Of a stretch of DNA of 64,000 nt, positions 7,683 through 16,472 are shown piece by piece. This DNA comes from Marinobacter sp. SS13-12 (GTDB taxonomy: Bacteria; Pseudomonadota; Gammaproteobacteria; Pseudomonadales; Oleiphilaceae): positions 2,542,001-2,606,000 of the forward strand of contig NZ_JASSUA010000001.1 in NCBI RefSeq assembly GCF_030227115.1, read 5' to 3'. A model generated the notes under the pieces. The model worked only from the letters and a program-made list of their open reading frames with translations. It had not been told where the DNA came from and did not search any database. The position numbers and the translations under genes are program-made. Every line of letters starts with the position of its first letter. The first letter of the stretch is position 1.

Positions 7683-9233
7683 ATGCGCTCAGGGACAGAA
7701 TTGCCAACGCTGCTTATATTGGCGTGTTTTCTCTACACCATTCCGGCTAAGGCTTTAGAGTTCGGAGAAGTGGTCGACAAGGCCAGGGCCCTGGCCGAAC
7801 AAAAGTATGAGCAGCCACCGGAAGTGCCGGGATTCCTCCGGGACCTGGATTACCGTGAGTATCAGTCGATTCGATTCAATCCGGAGGCCAGCCTCTGGCG
7901 GGAAGGTCTTTCTCTTTTCCGGGTCATGATGGTGCCACCCGGGAATTTCTATACCCACACGGTAAAGCTCAACGAGATTGACGCCACCGGGGTGCGCCCC
8001 ATCACTTTTGACAAGACGGCCTACAGCTTCCCCAATGACCTTGCCAAACGACTTCCCCCCGATCTTGGCCATGCCGGCTTCAAGCTGACTTACCCCCTTG
8101 GCGAGGGAACGGAGCAGAATCAGTTTCTGGTTTTCGCCGGAGCAAGTTATTTTCGGGGCGTAGGCGCGGATAATAGTTTCGGGCTGTCGGCCAGAGGCAT
8201 TGCCTTGAACACCGGCCTTCCCTCTGGTGAAGAGTTTCCTTCCTTTATTGAGTTCTGGCTTGAGCGTCCCGGCGGTAGCAGTGATCGTGTGAGGGTTTAC
8301 GGGCTACTGAACGGGCCCAGTGTCGCCGGTGCCTACCGCTTCGATATAAAGCCGGGGTCGACCACGCGGATAGATGTCAGTGCGGAACTGTTTTTCCGTT
8401 CAGATGTGGAGCAGCCGGGCCTGGCACCACTTACCTCCATGTTCTACTACGGCGAGAACACCGTGCGGCCGGTGGGGGAGTGGCGGCCGCAGGTTCATGA
8501 TTCGGATGGCCTGCTGATTCACGACGCGGGCAGTGGCGAGTGGTTGTGGCGACCACTGGTGAATCCTTCCCGCCTCAAACTCAGTTACCTGCAGATCAAC
8601 CGCCTTGGCGGTTTTGGCCTGATCCAGAGAGACACCGCCTTCCACCAGTTTGAAGATGCAGAAGCCCGATACGATTTGCGCCCCAGCGCCTGGGTCTCAC
8701 CCCGGCCAGGCTGGTCAGACGGCGAAGTGGTGCTGGTAGAGATCCCCACGGATTCGGAAACCAACGACAACGTAGTCGCGTTCTGGAAACCGAAGGGAGG
8801 TGCGAGCAAGGGAGAGCACCGTAAACTGGACTATACGCTCAGCTTTGGCGGCAAAGACGTGGCAGGCCAGGAGACCGGGAGTGCGGTAAACACCTTTGTG
8901 GGGGATGGCGACCGCACCGGAGGTGGTGATGCCGCGAATGCCTTCCGTATCATTGTCGATTTTGCTGGCGGGCCGCTGGATGCCCTCAAGCCGGACGCTG
9001 CGGTGGTTGGCAGTGCCAGTATAGGAAGCGGTGGCGACGGGGCTGAAGTCCTCGAGCATTATGTGGAATTCATCGAGGCTGACAACAACTGGCGGCTGTC
9101 GATGCTGGTGCGGCCCGGCAAAGGAACGGATACGGTTCTGCGCGGCCAGTTGCTGCTGGACGACAAGCCGGTGACGGAAGTCTGGACCTATTCGCTATCG
9201 GAGGCTGCCAGGATCCGACAGGGTGGGTCATGA
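7683..9233 (+). CDS. opgG: Periplasmic glucan biosynthesis protein OpgG (MdoG)
   Basis: This 516-residue protein belongs to the OpgG/OpgD family that shapes osmoregulated periplasmic glucans. A Sec signal peptide occupies residues 1-25 (hydrophobic LLILACFLYTIPAKA). Family blocks include YREYQSIRFNPEASLW, FPNDLAKRLPPDLGHAGF, SYFRGVGADNSFGLSARGIA, EEFPSFIEFWLERP, the RPEVHDSDGL-like QVHDSDGLLIHD, and LWRPLVNPSRL. It is paralogous to the opgD product 2.4 kb downstream. The ATG at 7683 has GGAG six bases upstream. Its last codons overlap the next small gene by four bases (ATGA), so these genes are translated as a coupled operon. Confidence 0.93.
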   Translation: MRSGTELPTLLILACFLYTIPAKALEFGEVVDKARALAEQKYEQPPEVPGFLRDLDYREYQSIRFNPEASLWREGLSLFRVMMVPPGNFYTHTVKLNEIDATGVRPITFDKTAYSFPNDLAKRLPPDLGHAGFKLTYPLGEGTEQNQFLVFAGASYFRGVGADNSFGLSARGIALNTGLPSGEEFPSFIEFWLERPGGSSDRVRVYGLLNGPSVAGAYRFDIKPGSTTRIDVSAELFFRSDVEQPGLAPLTSMFYYGENTVRPVGEWRPQVHDSDGLLIHDAGSGEWLWRPLVNPSRLKLSYLQINRLGGFGLIQRDTAFHQFEDAEARYDLRPSAWVSPRPGWSDGEVVLVEIPTDSETNDNVVAFWKPKGGASKGEHRKLDYTLSFGGKDVAGQETGSAVNTFVGDGDRTGGGDAANAFRIIVDFAGGPLDALKPDAAVVGSASIGSGGDGAEVLEHYVEFIEADNNWRLSMLVRPGKGTDTVLRGQLLLDDKPVTEVWTYSLSEAARIRQGGS

Positions 9234-9496
9234 CCAGCGCCCTGAACATGCCGGAAATCCTGTGCCAGCAGGCGCTGGAACGGGTACTGGCCTACCTGGG
9301 TGATGACGGTGTTGTACTGACAGCGGACACCTGCAGGAAGGCCCTCCGACTTGTGGAGTCAGCACTCACCGAAGGTGCCGGCCCCGACCTGCCTGCCCGA
9401 TGTATTGCCAGCATTCCCGATTATTTCGAACGTCCCTCTGAAAGCATTCCGGAAGCCAACCCACCGTTGAAGCGCGGATGCATCGGTTATGACTGA
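9230..9496 (+). CDS. Small protein of unknown function between opgG and opgH
   Basis: This 88-residue protein is not a family I recognise. It begins with a four-base ATGA overlap with opgG and overlaps opgH by eight bases, so its reading frame is held in a translationally coupled operon, which argues that it is real. It has no signal peptide and no membrane segment, a helical N-terminal half (ALERVLAYLGDDGVVL, CRKALRLVESALTEG) and a proline-rich tail. A cytoplasmic partner of OpgH is possible, as OpgH here lacks most of its usual cytoplasmic N-terminus. Confidence 0.65.
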   Translation: MTSALNMPEILCQQALERVLAYLGDDGVVLTADTCRKALRLVESALTEGAGPDLPARCIASIPDYFERPSESIPEANPPLKRGCIGYD

Positions 9497-11624
9497 CATG
9501 GACAACGCAGCAAAGGCATTGGCCAGAAGACGTTCCGGCGGCTGGCGCAGAGTCGCCACAATCAGGCGTTTTCTGATGACCGTCTTTGTGGTGGGACAGA
9601 CCCTTGTCGCCTGCTACTTTCTGCTCTGGGTTCTGCCATACCACGGTGGCACTCTGGTGGAGCTGGGGCTCCTGGTGCTGTTTGCCCTGCTGTACATGTG
9701 GATTGCGGTGGGCTTCTGGACGGCAATCCTCGGTTTTGTGTTAAGGCTGGTCGGAGGCGACCGCTACAGCCTGTTGAAGCGGTATGCAGGAGAGGCGCTG
9801 GAAGCCACGCCGCTGGCCAGAACGGCCATTATCATGCCGGTCTATCACGAGCCCGTGTACTGGACACTCAGTGGGCTCAAGGCAGTGTACCGGGACCTGG
9901 AACGCTCCGGCCATCTGGACCAGTTCGAATTCCATATTCTTTCCGACAGCCGGGACCCGAATGTCTGGCTCGAAGAACAAGCTACCTGGTATCGCCTGTG
10001 CCAGGAACTCGGGGCCGAAGGCCGTTTGTTCTATCGTCGCCGGCGGGTGAATCTCAATTTCAAGAGCGGCAATGTGGCGGACTTTCTGCGCCGCTGGGGC
10101 CGCCGCTATCGCTACATGGTGGTCCTTGATGCTGACAGTCTGCTCAGTGCTGACACCATCGTGCGCATGGTGCAACTGATGGAGCGGGAGCCGAACGTCG
10201 GCATACTGCAGACGGCGCCTTCCCTCATCAACGGTGAATCCCTGTTTGCCCGGGTACAGCAGTTCTCCAACCGGCTCTATTCCACCCTGTTTGCTACTGG
10301 CCTTGCCGCCATCCAGATGGGAGATGCCGCCTTCTGGGGGCACAACGCCATTATCCGGATCAAACCCTTTATGGCTCATTGCGGCCTGCGCAAGCTGCGC
10401 GGGTTTGGCCTGTTCCGCGGTCCTATCATGAGCCACGACTTCGTAGAGGCAGCCTACATGGGCAGGGCCGGTTACGAAGTCTGGCTGGAGCCCGGTCTGA
10501 GCAACAGTTTCGAAGAGTCTCCGCCAACGCTGACGGACGAACTGTCCCGAGACAACCGCTGGTCCCGTGGCAATCTGCAGCACCTGTGGATTCTGTTGTT
10601 CGGGCGCCGGCTTCGCCTGGCCCACAGGATGGCCCTGTTAAACGGCGTTATGGCCTATATGGCCTCGCCCCTTTGGCTGGGGTTCCTGATTCTCACCACC
10701 GTGGAAGCGGTTCAGATGACCGTGGCCAGCATCGATTACTTCCCGGAGGGGCACCAGGGGTTGTTCCCGCTCTGGCCTGAATGGCGACCAGAATGGGCTT
10801 TGGGCCTTGCGTTAAGCACCCTGTCGCTGTTGTTCATTCCGAAATTCCTGGCCATTCTGGACGCGGTTATTCACGGCACTTCCCGGCATTTTGGCGGCGT
10901 TTTTCGGTTATTTGTCTCGGTGCTGGTCGAAATTGTGGTTTCAGTGCTGCTCGCGCCAGTACGGATGATCGCCCATAGCCAATACGTTCTTGGGGCCTTG
11001 CTGAACGTGTCGCTGACCTGGGCCGGGCAAAACCGCACACAGGAGACCTCCTGGCGAGAGGCGCTTGTGACCCAGTTTCCCGGAATGGTGCTTGCGGCTG
11101 GATGGTCCGCCTTTGCCTGGAGCCTGGACCCCATGTTTTTCCTCTGGTCACTGCCAGTCGCTATTCCGCTGGTGCTGGCGGCCCCCACCTCCGTTTTGCT
11201 GAGCAGGATCAGTGCTGGTCAGGCGCTGCGTAAGCTGGGCATGCTGGTGATTCCGGAAGAACGAGAGTCCGTGCAGGTGCTGGACGATGCCCGCGCAGCC
11301 AGGAGTGACAGCAGAAACGCCTCCATGCTGACAGCGGTCGAGGAAGCCGTGGTCCGGCCCAGACTTAACCGGCTTCATCAGGCACTGGCACGAGACGTCC
11401 GCCTTGCCAAGCGGGAAGCGTTGCTGGTGCCGCTGGTGGAGCATTGCGGCACAGCGGGCCCCGACTCATTGTCCCGTAGCGAACTCAGCCAACTGTTTCG
11501 CGACAGGCAATCCCTGGCGGAGTTGCACGAACGTGCCTGGCAGGCGCCGACCGACAGTTTCTGGGGCCGGCGTATCGCTATCCTGAGCAGAAAAGGCAGA
11601 AAACGCAGAACACGGAGCGCATGA
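9489..11624 (+). CDS. opgH: Glucans biosynthesis glucosyltransferase OpgH (MdoH)
   Basis: This 711-residue inner-membrane GT2 enzyme polymerises glucose from UDP-glucose into the backbone of periplasmic glucans. Two membrane helices lie near residues 30-50 and 60-85. The catalytic domain follows, with IIMPVYHEP, FHILSDSRDPN, VVLDADSLLSADT (DxD-type) and the product-site DNRWSRGNLQHL, which corresponds to the Q/RxxRW motif. Several C-terminal membrane helices follow. Compared with E. coli OpgH (about 847 residues) it lacks roughly 100 or more N-terminal cytoplasmic residues. It overlaps opgD by four bases. Confidence 0.93.
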   Translation: MTDMDNAAKALARRRSGGWRRVATIRRFLMTVFVVGQTLVACYFLLWVLPYHGGTLVELGLLVLFALLYMWIAVGFWTAILGFVLRLVGGDRYSLLKRYAGEALEATPLARTAIIMPVYHEPVYWTLSGLKAVYRDLERSGHLDQFEFHILSDSRDPNVWLEEQATWYRLCQELGAEGRLFYRRRRVNLNFKSGNVADFLRRWGRRYRYMVVLDADSLLSADTIVRMVQLMEREPNVGILQTAPSLINGESLFARVQQFSNRLYSTLFATGLAAIQMGDAAFWGHNAIIRIKPFMAHCGLRKLRGFGLFRGPIMSHDFVEAAYMGRAGYEVWLEPGLSNSFEESPPTLTDELSRDNRWSRGNLQHLWILLFGRRLRLAHRMALLNGVMAYMASPLWLGFLILTTVEAVQMTVASIDYFPEGHQGLFPLWPEWRPEWALGLALSTLSLLFIPKFLAILDAVIHGTSRHFGGVFRLFVSVLVEIVVSVLLAPVRMIAHSQYVLGALLNVSLTWAGQNRTQETSWREALVTQFPGMVLAAGWSAFAWSLDPMFFLWSLPVAIPLVLAAPTSVLLSRISAGQALRKLGMLVIPEERESVQVLDDARAARSDSRNASMLTAVEEAVVRPRLNRLHQALARDVRLAKREALLVPLVEHCGTAGPDSLSRSELSQLFRDRQSLAELHERAWQAPTDSFWGRRIAILSRKGRKRRTRSA

Positions 11625-13204
11625 TGGATAGACGCACACTGATCAAGACCTTTGCCGCCCTCGCAGGCGCCCAGGCGCTGCCTCTGTCTGCATTGATGTT
11701 CAGCCGGCGTGCGCAGGCCGATACGCTCGGTGAGGCTCGCCCGTTCAGCTATGCCTGGCTGAAGGGACGCGCCAGAGCCCTGGCGGGCGAGCCGTGGAAA
11801 TCGGAGGAAGGGAGCTTGCCGGGCTCTCTCAAACACCTGTCCTGGGACGATTATCAGGCTATTCGTTTTCTGCCCCAGGAGGCACTCTGGCGTAATGACG
11901 AGAATGCCTTCCAGGTCCAGTTGTTTCATCTGGGCCTGTACTTCCAGTCGCCGGTGCATATCTATGAGGTAGAAAACGGACAGGCCAGGGAACTGGCCTA
12001 TCAACCGGACTACTTCAGTTATGAGGGAGAAGAGCCCCTCGGCACACTGCCCAGGGATCTTGGCTACGCCGGCTTCCGGGTGCACTTCCATACAGACTTC
12101 GAAAGGGATCTGGTGGCTTTTTTGGGGGCCAGCTACTTCCGCGCGGTGGGTTCCGATATGCAATATGGCCTGTCCGCAAGGGGCCTGGCTATCGACACCG
12201 GCCTGAACCGTGAAGAAGAGTTCCCCCAGTTCACCGCATTCTGGCTGGAAAAGCCGGCTCCGGGCAGCCATCAAATGATGGTGTACGCCTTGCTGGATTC
12301 TCCCAGCACGACGGGCGCCTACGCGTTCACCATGACCCCGGGGCGGAACATGGTGATGAAGGTAGATGTGGCGTTGTATCCCCGCAAACCCATGGAACGT
12401 GTAGGTGTTGCGCCCCTGACCAGCATGTACCAGACCGGCGAGAATGATCGCCGCATGGCCAACGACTGGCGCCCGGAAATTCACGATTCTGATGGCCTGG
12501 CGGTCCATAACGGGCAGGGTGATTGGCTCTGGCGGCCATTGGTAAATCCGCGATCAGTGCGGGTAAACAGTTTTGTCGACAAAAACCCGAAAGGCTTCGG
12601 CCTGCTTCAGCGCGACCGGGATTTTGCCCGCTACCAGGACGACGGCGTGTTCTATGACAAGCGGCCCAGTGCCTGGATAGAACCCCATGGTGAATGGGGA
12701 GCCGGAAGCGTGATGCTGGTGGAAATTCCCACCAGGGACGAAACCTTCGACAACATTGTCGCCTTCTGGAACCCAGAGGAGCCACTGGAGCCGGGGAACG
12801 AGTACCTTTACTCCTACACCCTGACCTGGGGCGAAGAACCCCCGCGACAGCCGGTAGCACTGGCGACGGTACAGGCAACCCGCACAGGGCTCGGGGGCGT
12901 GATTGGCCAGAAAAGAGAGTACTTCTCCTGGCGGTTTGCGGTGGATTTCGCCGGTGGCCCGCTGCCTTTGCTGGCCGACGACGCGGAAGTAGAGCCCCTG
13001 ATCACCGCCAGCCGTGGCCGGGTGGAAATCACCTCGGCCCGCCCTCTGGCTTCCATTGATGGTTACCGGGCCATGTTCGATCTGGTGCCCGATGACTCCC
13101 TGGAACCCATTGACCTGCGACTGCAACTGAAGCTGGGGGACCAGGTGCTGACAGAAACCTGGCTGTACCAGTACATACCACCGCCAGAGCATGAGAGGGC
13201 ATAG
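11621..13204 (+). CDS. opgD: Periplasmic glucan biosynthesis protein OpgD (MdoD)
   Basis: This 527-residue paralogue of OpgG carries a twin-arginine type signal (MMDRRTLIKTFAALAGAQA), as known for OpgD, so it is probably exported folded by Tat. Family blocks match the OpgG product: WDDYQAIRFLPQEALW, LPRDLGYAGFRVHF, YFRAVGSDMQYGLSARG, EEFPQFTAFWLEKP, EIHDSDGLAVHNG and WLWRPLVNPRSV. Having both opgG and opgD around opgH in one operon differs from E. coli, where opgD is unlinked. Two adjacent ATGs (11621, 11624) are possible starts. It stops two bases before the AI-2E family gene. Confidence 0.92.
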   Translation: MMDRRTLIKTFAALAGAQALPLSALMFSRRAQADTLGEARPFSYAWLKGRARALAGEPWKSEEGSLPGSLKHLSWDDYQAIRFLPQEALWRNDENAFQVQLFHLGLYFQSPVHIYEVENGQARELAYQPDYFSYEGEEPLGTLPRDLGYAGFRVHFHTDFERDLVAFLGASYFRAVGSDMQYGLSARGLAIDTGLNREEEFPQFTAFWLEKPAPGSHQMMVYALLDSPSTTGAYAFTMTPGRNMVMKVDVALYPRKPMERVGVAPLTSMYQTGENDRRMANDWRPEIHDSDGLAVHNGQGDWLWRPLVNPRSVRVNSFVDKNPKGFGLLQRDRDFARYQDDGVFYDKRPSAWIEPHGEWGAGSVMLVEIPTRDETFDNIVAFWNPEEPLEPGNEYLYSYTLTWGEEPPRQPVALATVQATRTGLGGVIGQKREYFSWRFAVDFAGGPLPLLADDAEVEPLITASRGRVEITSARPLASIDGYRAMFDLVPDDSLEPIDLRLQLKLGDQVLTETWLYQYIPPPEHERA

Positions 13205-13206
13205 CC

Positions 13207-14343
13207 ATGGAAGAGCGGCGATCAGAATCAGAGGGCGCGCCTGAACGCACCCTGATGCAGAGGGTGGATATTCGCAATACCGCAATGATCGTCCTCTCCT
13301 CCGTGGCAGCTCTGTATTTCATCTCCTGGGCACAGGCAGTATTGATCCCCCTGGTGGGGGCCATCCTCATCAGTTACGCCCTGGACCCACTGGTGTCCGG
13401 GCTGGAAAGGTTCCGGATTCCTCGCCCCCTCGGTGCTGCACTGGTGTTGACCATACTGGTGGTCACCATTGCTGGCGCGAGTATCCCGCTCAAGCGGGAA
13501 ACCATGGCCATACTGGACAAGGCGCCCTGGGCAATCGAGCAGTTCCGGCGTACTGAAGCGCGCTCGGCGCCGTATGAAGAAGGTGTCGTGGAAAAGGCCC
13601 AGGATGTGGCAAAGAAAATTGAGGACAGTGCTGAGGCGGATGAAGAGAAGTCGGATGAGCCTGATGTGATGCGAGTCAGGGTTGTGGGCGAGAAGTTCAA
13701 TGTCTGGAAATACCTGATGGACGGGTCATCGACGATATTGGTGCTGGTTTCCCAGGTTTTTTCGGCATTGTTGCTGGTATTTTTCATGCTGTCGGCAGGG
13801 AGGCTCTACAAACGCAAAGCCGTCAAACTGTCGGGGCCGTCGTTCCACAGAATGCGCAAAACGGCGCGAATCATGAACGAATTCCATAGCCAGGTGCGGC
13901 GATTTCTGTTCGTGATGCTGCTGGGTGGCCTGTTTGTGGGCTTTTTTACCTGGCTGGCATTTTTCTTACTGGGTATGGAGCAGGCCGTTTTCTGGGGGGT
14001 GGTCGCGGGAGTGGCAAGCGTCGCACCTTATCTGGGGCCTTTTCTGGTATTGGTCGGGTCTGGCGTAGCAGCATTCATTCAGTTTGGCACCATCGATATG
14101 GCCTTGCTTATCGCCGCTATCTCGCTCGTGATCACCAGCATCCAGGGCAACCTTCTGCTGCCCATGCTGACCAGCCGGCTCTCCAGCCTGAATGAAGTGG
14201 CCATCTTCCTGGGCCTGTTGTTCTGGGGTTGGCTCTGGGGCCCGGTAGGACTCATCGTGGCGACTCCCGTGCTGATGATTATCAAAACCCTGTGTGACCA
14301 TGTCAGCAATCTGAGAGCGGTGGGGGAGTTGTTGGGCAAGTGA
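13207..14343 (+). CDS. AI-2E family transporter (PerM/YdiK-type membrane protein)
   Basis: This 378-residue membrane protein has the AI-2E exporter (UPF0118) layout. Two or three N-terminal helices (AVLIPLVGAILISYALDPLV near residue 45) are followed by a long soluble insertion of about 100 residues, very acidic near residues 120-150, and then a helical pair and a C-terminal cluster. The family motif region FWGVVAGVASVAPYLGPF lies near residue 265 and LFWGWLWGPVGLIVATP near residue 340. Substrates of this family are mostly unproven despite the name. It lies two bases after opgD, so it is probably the last gene of that operon. Confidence 0.85.
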   Translation: MEERRSESEGAPERTLMQRVDIRNTAMIVLSSVAALYFISWAQAVLIPLVGAILISYALDPLVSGLERFRIPRPLGAALVLTILVVTIAGASIPLKRETMAILDKAPWAIEQFRRTEARSAPYEEGVVEKAQDVAKKIEDSAEADEEKSDEPDVMRVRVVGEKFNVWKYLMDGSSTILVLVSQVFSALLLVFFMLSAGRLYKRKAVKLSGPSFHRMRKTARIMNEFHSQVRRFLFVMLLGGLFVGFFTWLAFFLLGMEQAVFWGVVAGVASVAPYLGPFLVLVGSGVAAFIQFGTIDMALLIAAISLVITSIQGNLLLPMLTSRLSSLNEVAIFLGLLFWGWLWGPVGLIVATPVLMIIKTLCDHVSNLRAVGELLGK

Positions 14344-14350
14344 GGGTGTC

Positions 14351-14360
14351 CTGTCAACAA
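14351..14360. promoter_or_regulatory. Putative GntR box, upstream copy
   Basis: CTGTCAACAA has the GT-N2-AC core typical of operators for GntR proteins of the FadR/VanR type (pattern T-N-GT-N2-AC-N-A, five of six fixed bases). It lies 98 bases upstream of the GntR-family gene. Confidence 0.45.
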
Positions 14361-14383
14361 TTGAACAATCTTTGGTCGATGGA

Positions 14384-14393
14384 TTGTTGACAA
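14384..14393. promoter_or_regulatory. Putative GntR operator overlapping the -35 element
   Basis: TTGTTGACAA fits the pattern T-N-GT-N2-AC-N-A fully and is part of a longer near-palindrome ATTGT/ACAAT. It covers the -35 hexamer of the predicted promoter, so binding should block RNA polymerase. This predicts autorepression by the gene at 14449. Confidence 0.6.
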
Positions 14394-14415
14394 TAACGTT
14401 CGTCAGGCGTAAATT
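14387..14415 (+). promoter_or_regulatory. Predicted sigma-70 promoter of the prp regulator and operon
   Basis: TTGACA at 14387-14392 is followed by 17 bases and TAAATT at 14410-14415. Transcription would start near 14422, leaving a leader of about 27 bases before the ATG at 14449. Expression of the regulator and, by read-through, prpB onwards could start here. Confidence 0.55.
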
Positions 14416-14435
14416 TCGGGTCATTACAGTCGCTA

Positions 14436-14445
14436 ATGTTGACAA
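14436..14445. promoter_or_regulatory. Putative GntR box just before the start codon
   Basis: ATGTTGACAA matches five of the six fixed bases of the GntR box and ends three bases before the regulator's ATG. It occupies the place where a Shine-Dalgarno would be expected, and no Shine-Dalgarno is visible. Confidence 0.45.
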
Positions 14446-14448
14446 ACT

Positions 14449-15129
14449 ATGCCCGAAGCCGCCATCCAAACCTACACCCGCGCCGACGAAGCCTTCGATT
14501 GTCTGCAAACGGCCATCGTCAAAGGCGATCTTGTTCCCGGCGAAAAAATCGGCGAAGTGGAACTCTGCTCCCGTTTCAATCTGACCCGTGGCCCCTTGAG
14601 GGAGGCCCTTGGCCGACTCGAATCCCGAGGATTGCTGGTCCGCCGGCCCCATGCCGGAGTAAAGGTGGTGTCCGTGAGTGCAGAGGAGCTCATGGAGCTG
14701 TACCGCATTCGTGAAACCATGGAAGGCCTTGCCGCCCGTCAGGCCGCCGAACGAATGACCGACGAGGAAATTGCAGACCTCCACGCTACCCTCGACGCCC
14801 ACGAACAGATGATCGAGCAGGCCCAGGGCCAGGCCTACTATCAGGCGGAAGGTGATTACGATTTCCATCACCGCATCGCCACCGGTAGCCGCAACACAAA
14901 ACTCGCGCAAATGCTGCTGGGTGATCTTTACTATATGGTCCGGATGTACCGTTATCGCCTGAGCACCTCCTCCGGCCGGCCCCACATGGCCCTGGGAGAG
15001 CACAGAAGAATCGCAGAAGCCATCGCCCAGCGCGACGGCGAACTGGCGGAGTTCCTGATGAAACGCCACATCAACGCCGCCCGCAAAAACATAGAAACCA
15101 AGATCCACAACGGCAGCCTGACAATCTGA
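14449..15129 (+). CDS. GntR-family (FCD domain) regulator of propionate catabolism
   Basis: This 226-residue protein has an N-terminal winged helix of GntR type (residues 1-75: AFDCLQTAIVKGDLVPGEKI, SRFNLTRGPLREALGRLESR, LLVRRPHAGVKVV) and a C-terminal helical FCD ligand domain (residues 85-215) with the metal-site segments DYDFHHRIA and LGEHRRIAEAI. It is the first gene of the prpB-prpC-acnD-prpF row, so control by a methylcitrate-cycle intermediate is likely. GntR-type propionate regulators have been named PrpQ in comparative studies, but I cannot confirm orthology. Boxes around its promoter suggest autoregulation. Confidence 0.88.
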   Translation: MPEAAIQTYTRADEAFDCLQTAIVKGDLVPGEKIGEVELCSRFNLTRGPLREALGRLESRGLLVRRPHAGVKVVSVSAEELMELYRIRETMEGLAARQAAERMTDEEIADLHATLDAHEQMIEQAQGQAYYQAEGDYDFHHRIATGSRNTKLAQMLLGDLYYMVRMYRYRLSTSSGRPHMALGEHRRIAEAIAQRDGELAEFLMKRHINAARKNIETKIHNGSLTI

Positions 15130-15447
15130 TGGTTGCCCGGGGTGCAACGAACCAGCCGTGGGTTGTCGGATTACGGCCCTGTGGGCCTTTTATGCCCTTC
15201 ACGGGTAAATCCGACCTACAAAGCTGACGTTTGCGCGGGGTGCAACGAACCATGTCGGATTACGCCTTCGGCTAATCCGACCTACAAATGCCAAGGTAGA
15301 ACACCAAAAACGTAGGTCGGATTAGCGCAGCGTAATCCGACAAAAAAGCATCAACCAAACCTGTAGGTCGGATTTACCCGTGAAGGGCATAAAAGCCAAA
15401 GGCGTAATCCGACAAAAAGAATCCACCAGTATAGAGAGGCCAACAGC
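15130..15447. repeat. Cluster of four REP-like palindromes between the regulator and prpB
   Basis: This 318-base gap is almost filled by palindromic units. The first two (15164-15220 and 15253-15286) read TGTCGGATTACG...TAATCCGACCTACA; the next two (15312-15341 and 15362-15413) are their inverse, GTAGGTCGGATT...CGTAATCCGACA. Two units carry inserted sequence in the loop (a GGGCATAAAAG-type arm and its complement). A 16-base direct repeat (GGGGTGCAACGAACCA) occurs at 15139 and 15237. The layout is that of bacterial interspersed mosaic elements. No gene is visible. Confidence 0.85.
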
Positions 15448-16335
15448 ATGTCCAAAAAACCATCCGCAGGCGCCCGCTTCCGCAAAGCCCTGAAAGAAAA
15501 CCACCCGTTGCAAATCGTAGGCACTATCAACGCCTACACCGCCATGATGGCGGAAAAGGTCGGCCATCAGGCCATCTATCTGTCGGGCGGCGGCGTAGCC
15601 AACGCCTCCTACGGCCTGCCCGACCTGGGCATCACAACCATGAACGACGTGGTTGAAGATGTTCGCCGCATCACCGCAGCCACCGACGTACCGCTGCTGG
15701 TCGACATCGACACCGGCTGGGGCGGAGCCTTCAACATCGGCCGCACCATCCGTGAAATGGAACGCGCCGGCGCGGCTGCGGTCCATATTGAAGACCAGGT
15801 AGCCCAGAAGCGTTGTGGCCATCGTCCCAACAAGGAAATCGTGTCCCAGGAAGAAATGGTCGACCGTATCAAGGCTGCGGTGGATGCCCGTGAAGACGAC
15901 GACTTCTTCATCATGGCCCGCACCGACGCTTTCCAGAAAGAAGGCCTCGAAGCCGCCATCGAACGTGCCAAAGCCTGCATCGAAGCCGGCGCCGACGGCA
16001 TCTTCGCCGAAGCCGTCACCGAACTGGAACACTACAAAGCCTTCTCTGAAGCCCTGAACGTACCGGTACTGGCCAACATCACCGAATTCGGCGCCACGCC
16101 ACTGTACAACCGCAAGGAGCTTGCAGAGGCCGGCGCCGGTATGGTGCTGTATCCACTAAGTGCCTTCCGCGCCATGAACAAGGCCGCATTGCTGGTGTAT
16201 GAAAACATACTTGAGAAGGGCGACCAGAAAGACGTGGTTGACCTGATGCAGACGCGGATGGAGCTGTACGACTTCCTGAACTACCACGACTTCGAGCAGA
16301 AGCTGGATGAGTTGTTCCAGCAGAAGAAGGGTTAG
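15448..16335 (+). CDS. prpB: 2-methylisocitrate lyase
   Basis: This 295-residue enzyme of the isocitrate-lyase/PEP-mutase superfamily cleaves 2-methylisocitrate into succinate and pyruvate, the last step of the methylcitrate cycle. Visible motifs are [18 protein letters not shown], the Mg-binding DIDTGWGG near residue 90, the catalytic [13 protein letters not shown] near residue 125 (lysine and cysteine of the flexible loop) and MARTDAF. Length equals the family norm. The ATG has GAGAGG about ten bases upstream. Gene order with prpC, acnD and prpF confirms the assignment over other superfamily members. Confidence 0.96.
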   Translation: MSKKPSAGARFRKALKENHPLQIVGTINAYTAMMAEKVGHQAIYLSGGGVANASYGLPDLGITTMNDVVEDVRRITAATDVPLLVDIDTGWGGAFNIGRTIREMERAGAAAVHIEDQVAQKRCGHRPNKEIVSQEEMVDRIKAAVDAREDDDFFIMARTDAFQKEGLEAAIERAKACIEAGADGIFAEAVTELEHYKAFSEALNVPVLANITEFGATPLYNRKELAEAGAGMVLYPLSAFRAMNKAALLVYENILEKGDQKDVVDLMQTRMELYDFLNYHDFEQKLDELFQQKKG

Positions 16336-16353
16336 TCACGATTTGGGCCTGCT

Positions 16354-16446
16354 TGTCGGATTACGGCCCTGCGGGCCTAATCCGACCTACACGAACTCGG
16401 AAAGACGCGAACCGTAGGTCGGATTAGGCGAAGCCGTAATCCGACA
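16354..16446. repeat. REP-like palindrome pair between prpB and prpC
   Basis: One unit (16354-16390, TGTCGGATTACG...CCGACCTAC) and its inverted partner (16414-16446, GTAGGTCGGATTAG...CGTAATCCGACA) lie in the 137-base gap. They could form hairpins that stabilise upstream mRNA or attenuate transcription. Confidence 0.85.
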
Positions 16447-16472
16447 AACAAAAACATGAGGGGGAGAACACC

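Noticed and set aside
11378..12508. Open frame of 376 codons on the reverse strand across opgH and opgD
   Set aside because: Both forward genes are certain families; the reverse frame is the usual side effect of GC-rich codon use.
13966..15147. Open frame of 393 codons on the reverse strand across the AI-2E and GntR genes
   Set aside because: It is a shadow of two well-supported forward genes; its product has no recognisable domain and no ribosome-binding site.
15164..15413. Repeated palindromes considered as a CRISPR array
   Set aside because: Repeat units are inverted relative to each other, spacers are irregular, the units recur in other gaps of the operon, and there are no cas genes.
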